From the NCBI GenBank assembly GCA_030706665.1, contig JAUZOB010000065.1:1-12777 (forward strand): DNA of 12,777 nt, read 5' to 3'. Source of the stretch: Bacteroidota bacterium (GTDB lineage Bacteria > Bacteroidota > Bacteroidia > Bacteroidales > Prolixibacteraceae). The translations under genes were made by a program, and so were the position numbers. Position 1 is the first letter of the stretch, and each line of letters opens with the position of its first letter. The notes under the pieces were generated by a model. That model saw nothing but the letters and a program-made list of their open reading frames with translations, searched no databases and was not told the origin of the DNA. Of the stretch, positions 1-6,615 are shown piece by piece.

Positions 1-99
1 TATTGTTGCTCCGCCCTCCAAAAGCTTTACGGTATTCTCCACCTGTACCTGTCTCAAAGACAATTTATCAGCGATTCGAGTAACTAAAATAGATTCCAT
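1..99 (-). CDS. tex: Tex-family RNA-binding transcription accessory protein, N-terminal fragment
   Basis: Only the first 33 codons are in the window; the gene runs off the left edge. The start is the ATG at 97-99. The peptide contains IADKLSLRQVQ followed by NTVKLLEGGATI. This matches the conserved opening of Tex proteins, where a helix ending in QV is followed by TV.LL..GATIPFIARYRKE. Tex is a large cytoplasmic protein, usually above 700 residues, with an S1 RNA-binding domain and a YqgF-like nuclease fold. It is linked to transcription and RNA metabolism. The identification rests on a short but highly conserved segment; the S1 and nuclease domains lie outside the window. A candidate promoter lies about 25 bases upstream at 124-131. 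Confidence 0.82.
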   Translation of the reverse strand, partial: MESILVTRIADKLSLRQVQVENTVKLLEGGATI

Positions 100-123
100 A
101 ACCAAGTTGTAATTAGAGAAACT

Positions 124-131
124 CAAAAATA
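124..131 (-). promoter_or_regulatory. Bacteroides-type -7 element for tex
   Basis: Read on the minus strand this is TATTTTTG, a perfect match to the Bacteroidota -7 consensus TAnnTTTG. It lies 25 bases before the Tex start codon, which would give a leader of roughly 18 bases. The -33 element is weak: the spot about 20 bases upstream reads TTTTA rather than TTTG. The call is by pattern only. Confidence 0.45.
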
Positions 132-262
132 CAATAATAAAGCAGTGAATAAAATCCGGTCATAAGATAATCTCTTCAAACCGATTTATTCTACTTCTCT
201 TAAAGAAACATTATTCATATCAGCGCCAATTCACCCAATAGGTCATGCCAAGTGCCCATCAA

Positions 263-293
263 AAAGCCCGGAACCGATTAAGTCCCGGGCTTT
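263..293 (-). terminator. Rho-independent terminator of the 240-residue protein gene
   Basis: A perfect 9-bp stem, AAAGCCCGG at 263-271 pairing with CCGGGCTTT at 285-293, encloses a 13-base loop. On the minus strand the stem runs into five T residues (265-261), a typical intrinsic terminator. In the plus direction only three T follow. It lies 93 bases past the annotated stop of the 387-1109 gene, but only 16 bases past the stop of the alternative -1-frame extension ending at 310. Confidence 0.8.
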
Positions 294-309
294 CAGAAGA
301 ATAAACCTT

Positions 310-437
310 TCAGAAGAAAACCGATATTACAAATCCATCCAAATTGGAAGGAAGATCCCTCATATCAATTTCCGTATTAAGGGACATTAGCTTGACATTC
401 CCCTTAACACCTTCGAAATAGAGAATTGATCTTTTTT
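310..437 (-). other. Open -1-frame extension overlapping the end of the 240-residue gene
   Basis: A run of six A (minus strand, 437-432) sits inside the codons for MKK near the end of the upstream gene. Slipping back one base there gives a frame that reads RSILYFEGVKGNVK, continues past the annotated stop, and ends in DGFVISVFF with a TGA at 312-310. That is 40 codons with protein-like composition, and it stops just before the terminator stem. It could be a recoded C-terminus, the relic of a one-base indel, or chance. The annotated frame also ends plausibly (KKDQFSISKVLRGMSS), so I treat the extension as unproven. Confidence 0.25.
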
Positions 438-1109
438 CATCGGATCAAACATATAGTAATTGGAGGTAATCTTACAAATTTCCTTTATCTCCATATGAAG
501 AATATCCAGTTCTTTTTGAGCTTCTTCCGACAAAGGCGTTTGTGTGTACTTCAACAAATCCTTACATGCTTCACCTTTAGTTAATTCTTCAGCATAATTG
601 AGTATCTTCTCGATAAGAGAAGCTTTTACACCACCCTCAACAATTTGTGTCTTAAGTTCATCGGTAAGATTATTTTTTACCCGACAAAGAAGTTTCAACA
701 GACACTCTCTGTTACCGCTACGAACTCCACAGTAGAAATCATCAAAGCCCAATGTCGTTAAAAGCTTTACCATTGCTTCTGAATTATCATGGAAATCCAC
801 TTTAATCTCAGCACGCAGTAAACTCAAATCACGGATTGCAGCAGAGGGAAGTTCTCCTAAATCTTCGGAGACAGTGATTTTTCTAGTTGCTGTTGTCTCG
901 TCAAAATACTTCAGAAGAGCCTGATCAATGCGATTAGACAGATCTTTTGCATACTCTGCATTCCAATTATTCCGCACTCGTGACAACTCATAAATGTTTT
1001 CACTAAACCTCTTGGCGATATACTTATATGCCAATAAGGTAGCAGACGATAAGGTAAAGGTAGTGTCGCTCATGGCCAGGGATTTTGCATTAACTTTTGT
1101 ATAACTCAT
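387..1109 (-). CDS. Hypothetical helical protein, 240 aa, function unknown
   Basis: I do not recognise this protein. It has 240 residues, no signal peptide and no long hydrophobic segment, so it is probably cytoplasmic. It reads as almost entirely alpha-helical and rich in Leu, Lys and Glu. No catalytic motif is evident. Cysteines occur at scattered positions (around YCGV, ECLL, LLCR, EACK and EICK) without a CxxC pair. The N-terminal stretch LAYKYIAKRFSENIYEL and the central LLKLLCRVKNNLTDELK look like amphipathic helices. Small helical proteins of this size occur as Bacteroidota-specific families, often in several copies, but I cannot place it in one with certainty. It appears to be a single-gene unit, with a terminator just upstream (1140-1167) and another downstream (263-293). 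Its end overlaps an open -1 frame at an A6 tract. Confidence 0.75.
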   Translation of the reverse strand: MSYTKVNAKSLAMSDTTFTLSSATLLAYKYIAKRFSENIYELSRVRNNWNAEYAKDLSNRIDQALLKYFDETTATRKITVSEDLGELPSAAIRDLSLLRAEIKVDFHDNSEAMVKLLTTLGFDDFYCGVRSGNRECLLKLLCRVKNNLTDELKTQIVEGGVKASLIEKILNYAEELTKGEACKDLLKYTQTPLSEEAQKELDILHMEIKEICKITSNYYMFDPMKKDQFSISKVLRGMSS

Positions 1110-1139
1110 ACGTTATTCCGTTTCAAAAGTCACGGCAAA

Positions 1140-1167
1140 AAGGCATATTTAAATGCAAATATGCTTT
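1140..1167 (-). terminator. Rho-independent terminator of the phosphatase-acyltransferase unit
   Basis: An 11-bp stem with one G-T pair (1140-1150 with 1157-1167) encloses the 6-base loop AAATGC. On the minus strand it is followed by a T run (1140-1136). It begins 20 bases after the stop of the acyltransferase gene, the expected distance, and separates it from the next minus-strand gene starting at 1109. Confidence 0.7.
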
Positions 1168-1187
1168 TAAATATGTTTTTTAATCCC

Positions 1188-2981
1188 TTATTCCCTGCTT
1201 GAATAAAAACGTTCCAGGATCGAACCGTCATTTACCTCTTTCGAAAGCGCCTCAATTGTTTTCTTGGGGACATCATAAGCATCAACAACGATAAGCCCGT
1301 CCAAACAGTTATTAAACTTAGGATCAACATTAAAGCCTATTATCTTTCCGTTTAATTGGATATATTTTTTCAACAATACAGGCAGACCCGGGTTCAGTTC
1401 ATCCATATCTCCGATAAACTTGTCAAGTTTATTAATATCACTGTCTGTATTATCCATCAGGATGTTAATATTCTGATCTTTGCTCTTGAATTTGTAACTC
1501 TTACGAGGTTTAATCATCGAGGCCAACTCATAATTAAAATGATTGGCCATGATAAATTGAATAATAAGCTCTTTAGATATCTTTGAATAATTATTGCTGA
1601 TGCTTACCGGCCCTAACAGGTACCGATATTCCGGATTTTTAAGAAGAAAATAAAGAATTCCTTTCCAAAGAAGGAATAAAGGCATCGGTTTGCGTTGATA
1701 TTCCTGAACGACAAATGATCTTCCAAGTTCTATTGCCTCGTTAAGCACTCCAGCAAACGATGGTTTCATACGAAAAAGGCTTTGAAGGTAAAATCCCCGG
1801 GGTCCATATTGGCTGTAGATCTCGTTTCCTTTTCCAATTCGATAAGCACCGACGATACATGATTCATCGTCATCCCAGATAAACAGCTGATTGTAATAAA
1901 GATCAAATTCATCAATATCGATGCTTCTATTCGTCCCTTCCCCTACTGCACGGAAAGTAAGTTCGCGCAACCGTCCCAGTTCGTTCAGAATATTGGGAAT
2001 CAAACGGGTCGGGGCACAATAAACAGTAAAGTTTTTAACCTGAAACAGTCGGTAATCTTCTTTAAGATTGTCAATCTCGCCCAACAAAACTTCTTTAGGC
2101 ACCGCATCCATCACAGGCTCCGCTTTCGGATTCAGTTTCAATGTATAGTTAAAAAAACGCTTCACCTCAATCCCCGTATCCATACTATAAGTTTTAGCAC
2201 GAAGAAAACGCCCATACTGATAGATATCGGTGAATTTCTTTTGCTCCTCAATTCGAACAGGATTACCGATACGTATTTTAATCACCTTGTTCTTTTTATT
2301 CAGTAACTCCGATGGAAGCTTTACGGTTCGAAGCATCGGATGGATCTTCCCTATCAGGTGAAACAACCTGCTGTTTGTTCCCTGAAAATAAATTGGGACA
2401 ACTGGCACTCCTGCGTTTTTAATAAATTTTACGACCGAATGTTGCCACTGGCGGTCGGTTATATGATTATCGGCATCGTAAGACGATACTTCTCCTGCAG
2501 GGAAGAGGCAAAGAACTCCTCCTTCACGGATGTGATTATATGCTCCTTTTAATCCGCCCACACTAGAACCAGCCTCCTTCTTTGTCTCAAAAGGATTGAC
2601 TGCGAGAAAATACTCACTGATGGGTTCAATCTTTTTCAAAAGGAAATTCGCCATGATCTTCGAATCAGGCCTGATCATCGACATTAATTTGATCAATAAG
2701 ATCCCGTCCAATCCACCGAAAGGATGATTGGAGACTATGATGAGCCCGCCTTCGGCAGGGATCCTCTTTAATTCATTCTCATCAACCTCAAACTTTACCT
2801 CCAGCAGATCCAACAATCCGTCAACAAAATCAACGCCATTCCGGTTTGCCAACTCTTCATAGATCTTATTGATCTTATCAAAGCGAAGAATGTACATCAA
2901 CAGTCTGGCAAAATATTCACCACCGAGGTAGTGCAAATAAGGACTTGCTTTTACAATATCCTTAGGATTTACTAACTCCAT
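1188..2981 (-). CDS. Bifunctional acyltransferase: PlsC-type plus OlsB-like GNAT (OlsF/GlsF type)
   Basis: This 597-residue protein joins two acyltransferases. Residues about 60-270 form a lysophospholipid (PlsC/LPLAT) domain. It has the catalytic HxxxxxD motif as NHPFGGLD (H86, D92), the FPAGE substrate block at 160-164 and the VPVVPIYFQG block at 192-201. Residues about 310-480 resemble OlsB, the GNAT-fold hemolysin-like N-acyltransferase, with LTFRAVGEGTNRSIDIDEFD, IVGAYRIG and a GFYLQSLF stretch. In OlsF, known from Serratia and Flavobacterium, the two halves acylate an amino acid on its alpha-amine and then on the hydroxy-fatty acid, giving ornithine lipid; in Bacteroides separate glsB and glsA genes make glycine lipid. 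The fused layout supports an aminolipid role, but the amino acid used cannot be read from the sequence. It lies 54 bases after the PHP phosphatase gene with no terminator between them. Confidence 0.85.
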   Translation of the reverse strand: MELVNPKDIVKASPYLHYLGGEYFARLLMYILRFDKINKIYEELANRNGVDFVDGLLDLLEVKFEVDENELKRIPAEGGLIIVSNHPFGGLDGILLIKLMSMIRPDSKIMANFLLKKIEPISEYFLAVNPFETKKEAGSSVGGLKGAYNHIREGGVLCLFPAGEVSSYDADNHITDRQWQHSVVKFIKNAGVPVVPIYFQGTNSRLFHLIGKIHPMLRTVKLPSELLNKKNKVIKIRIGNPVRIEEQKKFTDIYQYGRFLRAKTYSMDTGIEVKRFFNYTLKLNPKAEPVMDAVPKEVLLGEIDNLKEDYRLFQVKNFTVYCAPTRLIPNILNELGRLRELTFRAVGEGTNRSIDIDEFDLYYNQLFIWDDDESCIVGAYRIGKGNEIYSQYGPRGFYLQSLFRMKPSFAGVLNEAIELGRSFVVQEYQRKPMPLFLLWKGILYFLLKNPEYRYLLGPVSISNNYSKISKELIIQFIMANHFNYELASMIKPRKSYKFKSKDQNINILMDNTDSDINKLDKFIGDMDELNPGLPVLLKKYIQLNGKIIGFNVDPKFNNCLDGLIVVDAYDVPKKTIEALSKEVNDGSILERFYSSRE

Positions 2982-3035
2982 AGAATCAATTTTTTCTTAT
3001 TTCAGGTTCACGCTTAAATAAATATCTTAAAACTC

Positions 3036-3878
3036 TCATTGAAGAGAGCATTCTTCCCATTTGAAATTGTCAAAGAAATAAATCTTTTTAAATCCGATCT
3101 CTTTTAAAAATAAAACAGCTTCATCGTACCCCTTTAAGATTTCGGAAGTATGATGTGCATCCGTACTGATAGTAACCGGAATTCCATAATGATTAAAACG
3201 CTCCAGCCATTTCACTCCCGGGAAGAGGCTATCAGAACGTCCTTTATAAATTCCTCGTGTATTAACTTCAACCACAGCGCCTGACTGACGAATAAGGCCA
3301 ATCGTTTTATCAACATGCGAAACATACCATTCATCTTCTTCGGAGAAATAGCGATTCCGGTTATGCATTTTTATTTTATCAACATGACCTATTATGTCAA
3401 TATTTTGGGTTGAAATCATCTCCTGAATCTGAGAAAAATAAGCTCCTACAGCCGTCCTGATATCACCATGGAAAACAGACTCCAACCCCAACTCATAATT
3501 GATCGAGGGGCCATCAATAAACCAGATCTGGTCATTCTCAATCCCTTTCACAAGATGAACCGAACCGATCAAAAAATCTAATTTACCTAATTTACGCAAA
3601 TAATCAAAAGAATAACTTAATCCGGGAGTATAATCGGCTTCCATACCGGCGAACAAATCAATCTGCCCTTTAAAATCTTTCTTTAACTGCTCAATTTCAG
3701 AAGTATAAGATTGAAAGTTTTCCATCTTCAGACTCCATGAATTTTCAAAAGGGATGGGACTATGTGCTGAAAATCCGAGTTTCTTAACTCCATTCGCCTT
3801 AGCTGCTTCTGTCATTTCCCTTAAAGACGAAGCGCCATCACAAAATTTAGAATGGGTGTGATAACAGTAATAATTCAT
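3036..3878 (-). CDS. PHP-domain histidinol-phosphatase-like phosphoesterase
   Basis: This is a 280-residue PHP-superfamily protein close to histidinol phosphatase HisK/HisJ (histidinol phosphate to histidinol, the penultimate step of histidine synthesis). The trinuclear metal site is visible: YHTHSKFCDG with H7 and H9, SAHSPIPF with H39, GMEADYTPG with E80, GSVHLV with H108, IIGHVDKIK with H165, and the closing STDAHH with D240 and H242. The AHSPIPF plus GMEADY pattern is typical of the HisK group, and the length fits. The start ATG directly precedes the first metal motif, so it is secure. No his genes are nearby. It appears to be the first gene of a unit with the acyltransferase, so its true substrate could be another phosphomonoester. 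A candidate promoter lies at 3899-3930. Confidence 0.85.
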   Translation of the reverse strand: MNYYCYHTHSKFCDGASSLREMTEAAKANGVKKLGFSAHSPIPFENSWSLKMENFQSYTSEIEQLKKDFKGQIDLFAGMEADYTPGLSYSFDYLRKLGKLDFLIGSVHLVKGIENDQIWFIDGPSINYELGLESVFHGDIRTAVGAYFSQIQEMISTQNIDIIGHVDKIKMHNRNRYFSEEDEWYVSHVDKTIGLIRQSGAVVEVNTRGIYKGRSDSLFPGVKWLERFNHYGIPVTISTDAHHTSEILKGYDEAVLFLKEIGFKKIYFFDNFKWEECSLQ

Positions 3879-4178
3879 TATAGTAGCTTATAACGCCCCA
3901 AAGTAAGCGATTTTTTCCTTTTTACCCAGACAGTTCTTAAAAAATGTAAAAATCATTAAAAAATGCAAAATCAACTCTCTTAATTAGTTAACTATCATGT
4001 CCTCGTATGTTATCATTCTTTGTTTTATTTGTAATATGACAAAAATCATAAAAATCGTTTCCAAAAAATATTTAATTTTAAACTGTGATTAGGATTCAAA
4101 AAAATAGAACAGGTCGCTATACTGTTCACTTACCTTTTAATTACGACTTAAAATTATTGTTGCACCAAAATATAACGT
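3879..4178. other. Divergent intergenic spacer, 300 bp, very AT-rich
   Basis: The spacer separates the minus-strand phosphatase gene from the plus-strand hydrolase gene. Apart from the phosphatase promoter candidate I find no RNA gene, no convincing coding frame and no clear -33/-7 pair for the hydrolase. The nearest -7-like octamer on the plus strand is TATTGTTG at 4155-4162 (one mismatch), without a matching -33 box. A plus-strand open frame from 4085 overlaps the hydrolase gene out of frame and is not credible. Confidence 0.5.
3899..3930 (-). promoter_or_regulatory. Candidate promoter of the phosphatase-acyltransferase unit
   Basis: On the minus strand, TTACTTTG (3906-3899) resembles the -7 consensus TAnnTTTG with one mismatch. 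TCTG (3930-3927), one mismatch from the -33 TTTG, stands exactly 20 bases upstream. Transcription would begin about 14 bases before the ATG at 3878. Both boxes are imperfect, so this is tentative. Confidence 0.33.
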
Positions 4179-4868
4179 ATGAGGTTAATCATCGCTATTC
4201 TTTTTATCGTACTTTGTGTGAATGTCTCAACAGCTCAACAAAGGACGAAACAAGAGAGAAAATACAACTACCAGCTTTATCTTCCCAAAAATTACAATAC
4301 CGACAGTCTGAAAGGCAAAGAATGGCCTTTGATTATCTATCTTCACGGAAGGTCAATCAGAGGAAATAATCTTGAAAAACTGAACCGCTACGGATTACCC
4401 AATTTAGTAGCAAAAGGAATGAATTTCCCTTTCATTATTGCATCACCTCAATGTCCGGGAGACAGAAACTGGGATACCGATAATTGGTTTACCCCGATGT
4501 TTTCAGAACTGAAAACCAAATATCGTATCGACCCTCATCGTATTTATCTCACAGGAATGAGTATGGGTGGTTGCGGCGTATGGAGTCTTGCGATGGATTT
4601 CCCGAATATGTTTGCCGCATTGATTCCATTATGCGGAGGTGGAAATCCTAAAGGAGCCGACAAAATTAAAAACATACCGGTGTGGGCGTTTCACGGAACA
4701 CTTGATCATGTTGTTCCAATGGGACAAACAGAACAAATGGTAAATGCACTGGAAAAAATCAACGGGAAGGTCAAATTCACCAAGGTACGAGGTGTTGGTC
4801 ACGGACTTCAAAAAGTTTATGAAGACTTTTCTATCTACGACTGGCTCTTACATCATGTCAAGCATTAA
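4179..4868 (+). CDS. Secreted alpha/beta hydrolase (COG4099-like peptidase/esterase)
   Basis: This 229-residue protein starts with a signal peptide: MRLIIAILFIVLCVNVSTA with probable signal peptidase I cleavage after A19, giving a periplasmic or exported enzyme of about 210 residues. The rest is a compact alpha/beta-hydrolase fold. An oxyanion-region motif lies at LIIYLHG (51-57). The nucleophile elbow is TGMSMGG with Ser128, the acid is Asp176 in AFHGTLDHVVP, and the base is His208 in GVGHGL. This order and spacing match the dienelactone-hydrolase/prolyl-oligopeptidase-like 'predicted peptidase' group; family members act as carboxylesterases (for example on polysaccharide esters) or peptidases. 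The substrate is not predictable. The gene stands alone and ends at a strong terminator. Confidence 0.85.
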   Translation: MRLIIAILFIVLCVNVSTAQQRTKQERKYNYQLYLPKNYNTDSLKGKEWPLIIYLHGRSIRGNNLEKLNRYGLPNLVAKGMNFPFIIASPQCPGDRNWDTDNWFTPMFSELKTKYRIDPHRIYLTGMSMGGCGVWSLAMDFPNMFAALIPLCGGGNPKGADKIKNIPVWAFHGTLDHVVPMGQTEQMVNALEKINGKVKFTKVRGVGHGLQKVYEDFSIYDWLLHHVKH

Positions 4869-4897
4869 GACACATATCTCGGTCATCGATTGAGTAG

Positions 4898-4931
4898 AAA
4901 AGGGGAATCCAAAACGGACTCCCCTTTTTTA
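4898..4931 (+). terminator. Rho-independent terminator of the hydrolase gene
   Basis: AAAAGGGGAATCC (4898-4910) pairs with GGACTCCCCTTTT (4916-4928) around the loop AAAAC, giving 12 pairs with one mismatch. It runs into a continuous T stretch to 4930. It begins 30 bases after the stop codon. On the minus strand the A-rich flank could also serve as a U tract, but no minus-strand gene ends here. Confidence 0.85.
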
Positions 4932-5214
4932 ATATCTCTAAAATGATTTATTCAATCGAACTCAAACCCAAAGATTATTCCGGTTTATCGGAATTGAATA
5001 CAAACACCCATCCTCTCTCAGCGCTCTCCCATTCCGAAGAAACATTGACAATGCTCAAGTCAGACATCATCGTTCATAGTTACCCGAATTCACTCAAACA
5101 GGATCATACAAATCAATTTATGCAGAATGGAACAGAACAAATAAGCGTATTATTATTATTCAGCACCAAGAAGCATTGTGTTTCGGATGCAGAATAATAT
5201 GTCATTCGGGTATG

Positions 5215-5238
5215 GAAAGGGGAAAAAGTCTCCCTTTT
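5215..5238. terminator. Weak hairpin between a doubtful ORF and the M64 gene
   Basis: GAAAGGGG (5215-5222) pairs with TCCCTTTT (5231-5238), eight pairs including two wobbles, around an 8-base loop. On the minus strand it stands 35 bases beyond the stop of the M64 peptidase gene but has only a short T tail (CCCCTTTCC). On the plus strand it would end in four T. It is the only terminator-like structure after the M64 gene. Confidence 0.4.
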
Positions 5239-5273
5239 AAAATCACCTATATCCAATTATTCAGAATTACTAT

Positions 5274-6548
5274 TTATTCTGTAAGATTCTTAATCATCTG
5301 CTCAATAGCACGGGTACAGACCGGACAGAATCCGGCAGGAACATTTGACTTCATCCGGCAATCCTCTGCCGGACTGTAAATGCCTTTCTCACTATAACCG
5401 CCTCCTTCAAAAACTCCGATTACGTCTTTGTATTTATCCGTTCTGGGAGTCGGAATCGGAATATCTTTTCCGATCATAGAAGCCCATTTCTTTTGAAAAT
5501 CAACTAAAGTTGTAATATTAGGTTCCCATGGTTCGATTTTCAAATTGTAAAAATCGTTGTAAGAAGTAGAAGACTCATAATATTCATCAGCCAATCCACC
5601 GAATCCATGACCGAACTCATGCACAAAGACCTTATCTGAAAGTTCATGATCGACAGTCGAAACCGTGATAAAATTAAAGAATCCACCGCCACCATATCGA
5701 TCCGAGTTGACCAGCACATAAAGTTGATCATAAGGGACACAAGCAGCCGCATCCGTAACCGATTTCATATCCGAAATAGTCAAATACCTTGAGGTATCGA
5801 ACGTATAAAAAGACGAATTAAAAATCGTATTCCGATAGATCCCTTCTCCCGGAATATCTGTTCCTGATTGTACAGAAGGAGTTTTCACCGCATAGATATT
5901 AAAACAATTCTTCAGCTTATCGAACGGAGGAATTGTAAAGAGATAATTCACCAAACGGCGCGTATCTTTTACAAATTTTCCCATCTGAGCTTCTGTATAT
6001 CCTTCTGCCAGGATGGCAATGTCAATTTTATTTTCAGGATTCCCTTTCACCTGTATATTTTCCACTTTATAGGGAGGGACCTTTTCCTTATGAATAAAGT
6101 AATTGGCAGGATCAATAAGCGTTTCGAGAACCTGATTATAAGACCCGTCTCTTTTTCGTTCTTCCACTACAAACCGCACCGCTTTTTTGGGATAAGGGAT
6201 CTGAAAAGCATGATAGAAAACACTGTTTCTTTTCTTTGCTTCATCCGTAGTCTGCCATTCGCCGTAAAGGTTGCAGAAACCCTTTGAATAAAGGAGTTTA
6301 GCAGAAGCAGAATCAAAGACAAGAATTCGATAATTCCCGTAATTTAAAGAATCGATTCTATTCTTCCGGGGGCCTCCCCAATAAGGTTCTTCTTTCAACT
6401 GTGCCAAAATTCCCGAAGTATGCTGATCATTCCCGGTAAGGTAGAAATCAACCCTAAGACTCTTATTTAAGAACCAGGAATCATAATCCTGTGCCTGTAA
6501 AAATAGCGGGAACAGGAAAATCAGAAAGAATAATTTAAACGTCTTCAT
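5274..6548 (-). CDS. Secreted M64-family zinc metallopeptidase
   Basis: This 424-residue protein belongs to peptidase family M64, named after an IgA-cleaving peptidase. It has a signal peptide (MKTFKLFFLIFLFPLFLQA, cleavage after A19), an N-terminal M64_N beta domain (about 25-155) and a catalytic domain from about 165. That domain opens with the conserved DIAILAEGYTEAQM block and a DIPGEG segment. The zinc site is HEFGHGFGGLADEY (H310, E311, H314, third ligand probably D321). Near the C-terminus DCRMKS (M399) fits the metzincin-like Met-turn, followed by CPVC (C408, C411), which may form a disulfide. Length and layout match the Bacteroides members of the family. The target protein is unknown; host immunoglobulin cleavage should not be assumed. 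The gene follows the DUF349 gene but is separated from it by a strong terminator. Confidence 0.9.
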   Translation of the reverse strand: MKTFKLFFLIFLFPLFLQAQDYDSWFLNKSLRVDFYLTGNDQHTSGILAQLKEEPYWGGPRKNRIDSLNYGNYRILVFDSASAKLLYSKGFCNLYGEWQTTDEAKKRNSVFYHAFQIPYPKKAVRFVVEERKRDGSYNQVLETLIDPANYFIHKEKVPPYKVENIQVKGNPENKIDIAILAEGYTEAQMGKFVKDTRRLVNYLFTIPPFDKLKNCFNIYAVKTPSVQSGTDIPGEGIYRNTIFNSSFYTFDTSRYLTISDMKSVTDAAACVPYDQLYVLVNSDRYGGGGFFNFITVSTVDHELSDKVFVHEFGHGFGGLADEYYESSTSYNDFYNLKIEPWEPNITTLVDFQKKWASMIGKDIPIPTPRTDKYKDVIGVFEGGGYSEKGIYSPAEDCRMKSNVPAGFCPVCTRAIEQMIKNLTE

Positions 6549-6561
6549 CTTTTTTAAGATT

Positions 6562-6588
6562 AAAAAAAGCCCGTAAATACGGGCTTTT
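6562..6588 (-). terminator. Rho-independent terminator of the DUF349 gene (works in both directions)
   Basis: A perfect 10-bp stem, 6565-6574 with 6579-6588, encloses the loop AAAT; the core is GCCCGT/ACGGGC. On the minus strand seven T follow (6568-6562); on the plus strand four T are present. It lies 27 bases after the DUF349 stop and only 14 bases before the M64 start, so the M64 gene must rely on read-through or on a promoter inside this spacer. I see no good TAnnTTTG match there. Confidence 0.85.
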
Positions 6589-6615
6589 AATTCAATGTAT
6601 TATATAAATTAAATA

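Larger units (their letters stand above)
4869..5273. other. Intergenic region without a convincing gene, 405 bp
   Basis: Besides the hydrolase terminator, this stretch holds a possible small open frame on the plus strand (4943-5197, 84 codons, MIYSIELKPKDYSGL at its start) and a second hairpin at 5215-5238. The frame begins 12 bases past the terminator T run and ends 17 bases before the second hairpin, which is suggestive. However, it has no recognisable domain, no signal peptide and no promoter match, and polar residues are scattered without helical pattern. On the opposite strand a 30-codon frame (MMSDLSIVNVSSEWES) overlaps it. I regard the region as most likely non-coding or decayed sequence. 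Confidence 0.5.

Noticed and set aside
100..262. Search for a small gene or RNA between tex and the terminator at 263-293
   Set aside because: Only very short minus-strand frames (for example MNNVSLREVE) are present, without conserved features; beyond the tex promoter candidate nothing is supported.
290..317. 11-base direct repeat CTTTCAGAAGA at 290-300 and 307-317
   Set aside because: Only two short copies next to the terminator, with no associated mobile-element feature; probably a small local duplication or chance.
4085..4369. 94-codon plus-strand open frame overlapping the start of the secreted hydrolase gene
   Set aside because: It overlaps the hydrolase coding sequence in another frame, has no recognisable motif, and the hydrolase frame has a signal peptide and a full catalytic triad.
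5176..5379. 67-codon plus-strand open frame over the 3' end of the M64 gene
   Set aside because: It is largely antisense to the confident M64 coding sequence and shows no independent feature.
5868..6287. 139-codon plus-strand open frame inside the M64 gene
   Set aside because: It is antisense to a conserved peptidase domain; its Phe/Ile/His-rich composition is what the complement of this gene yields.
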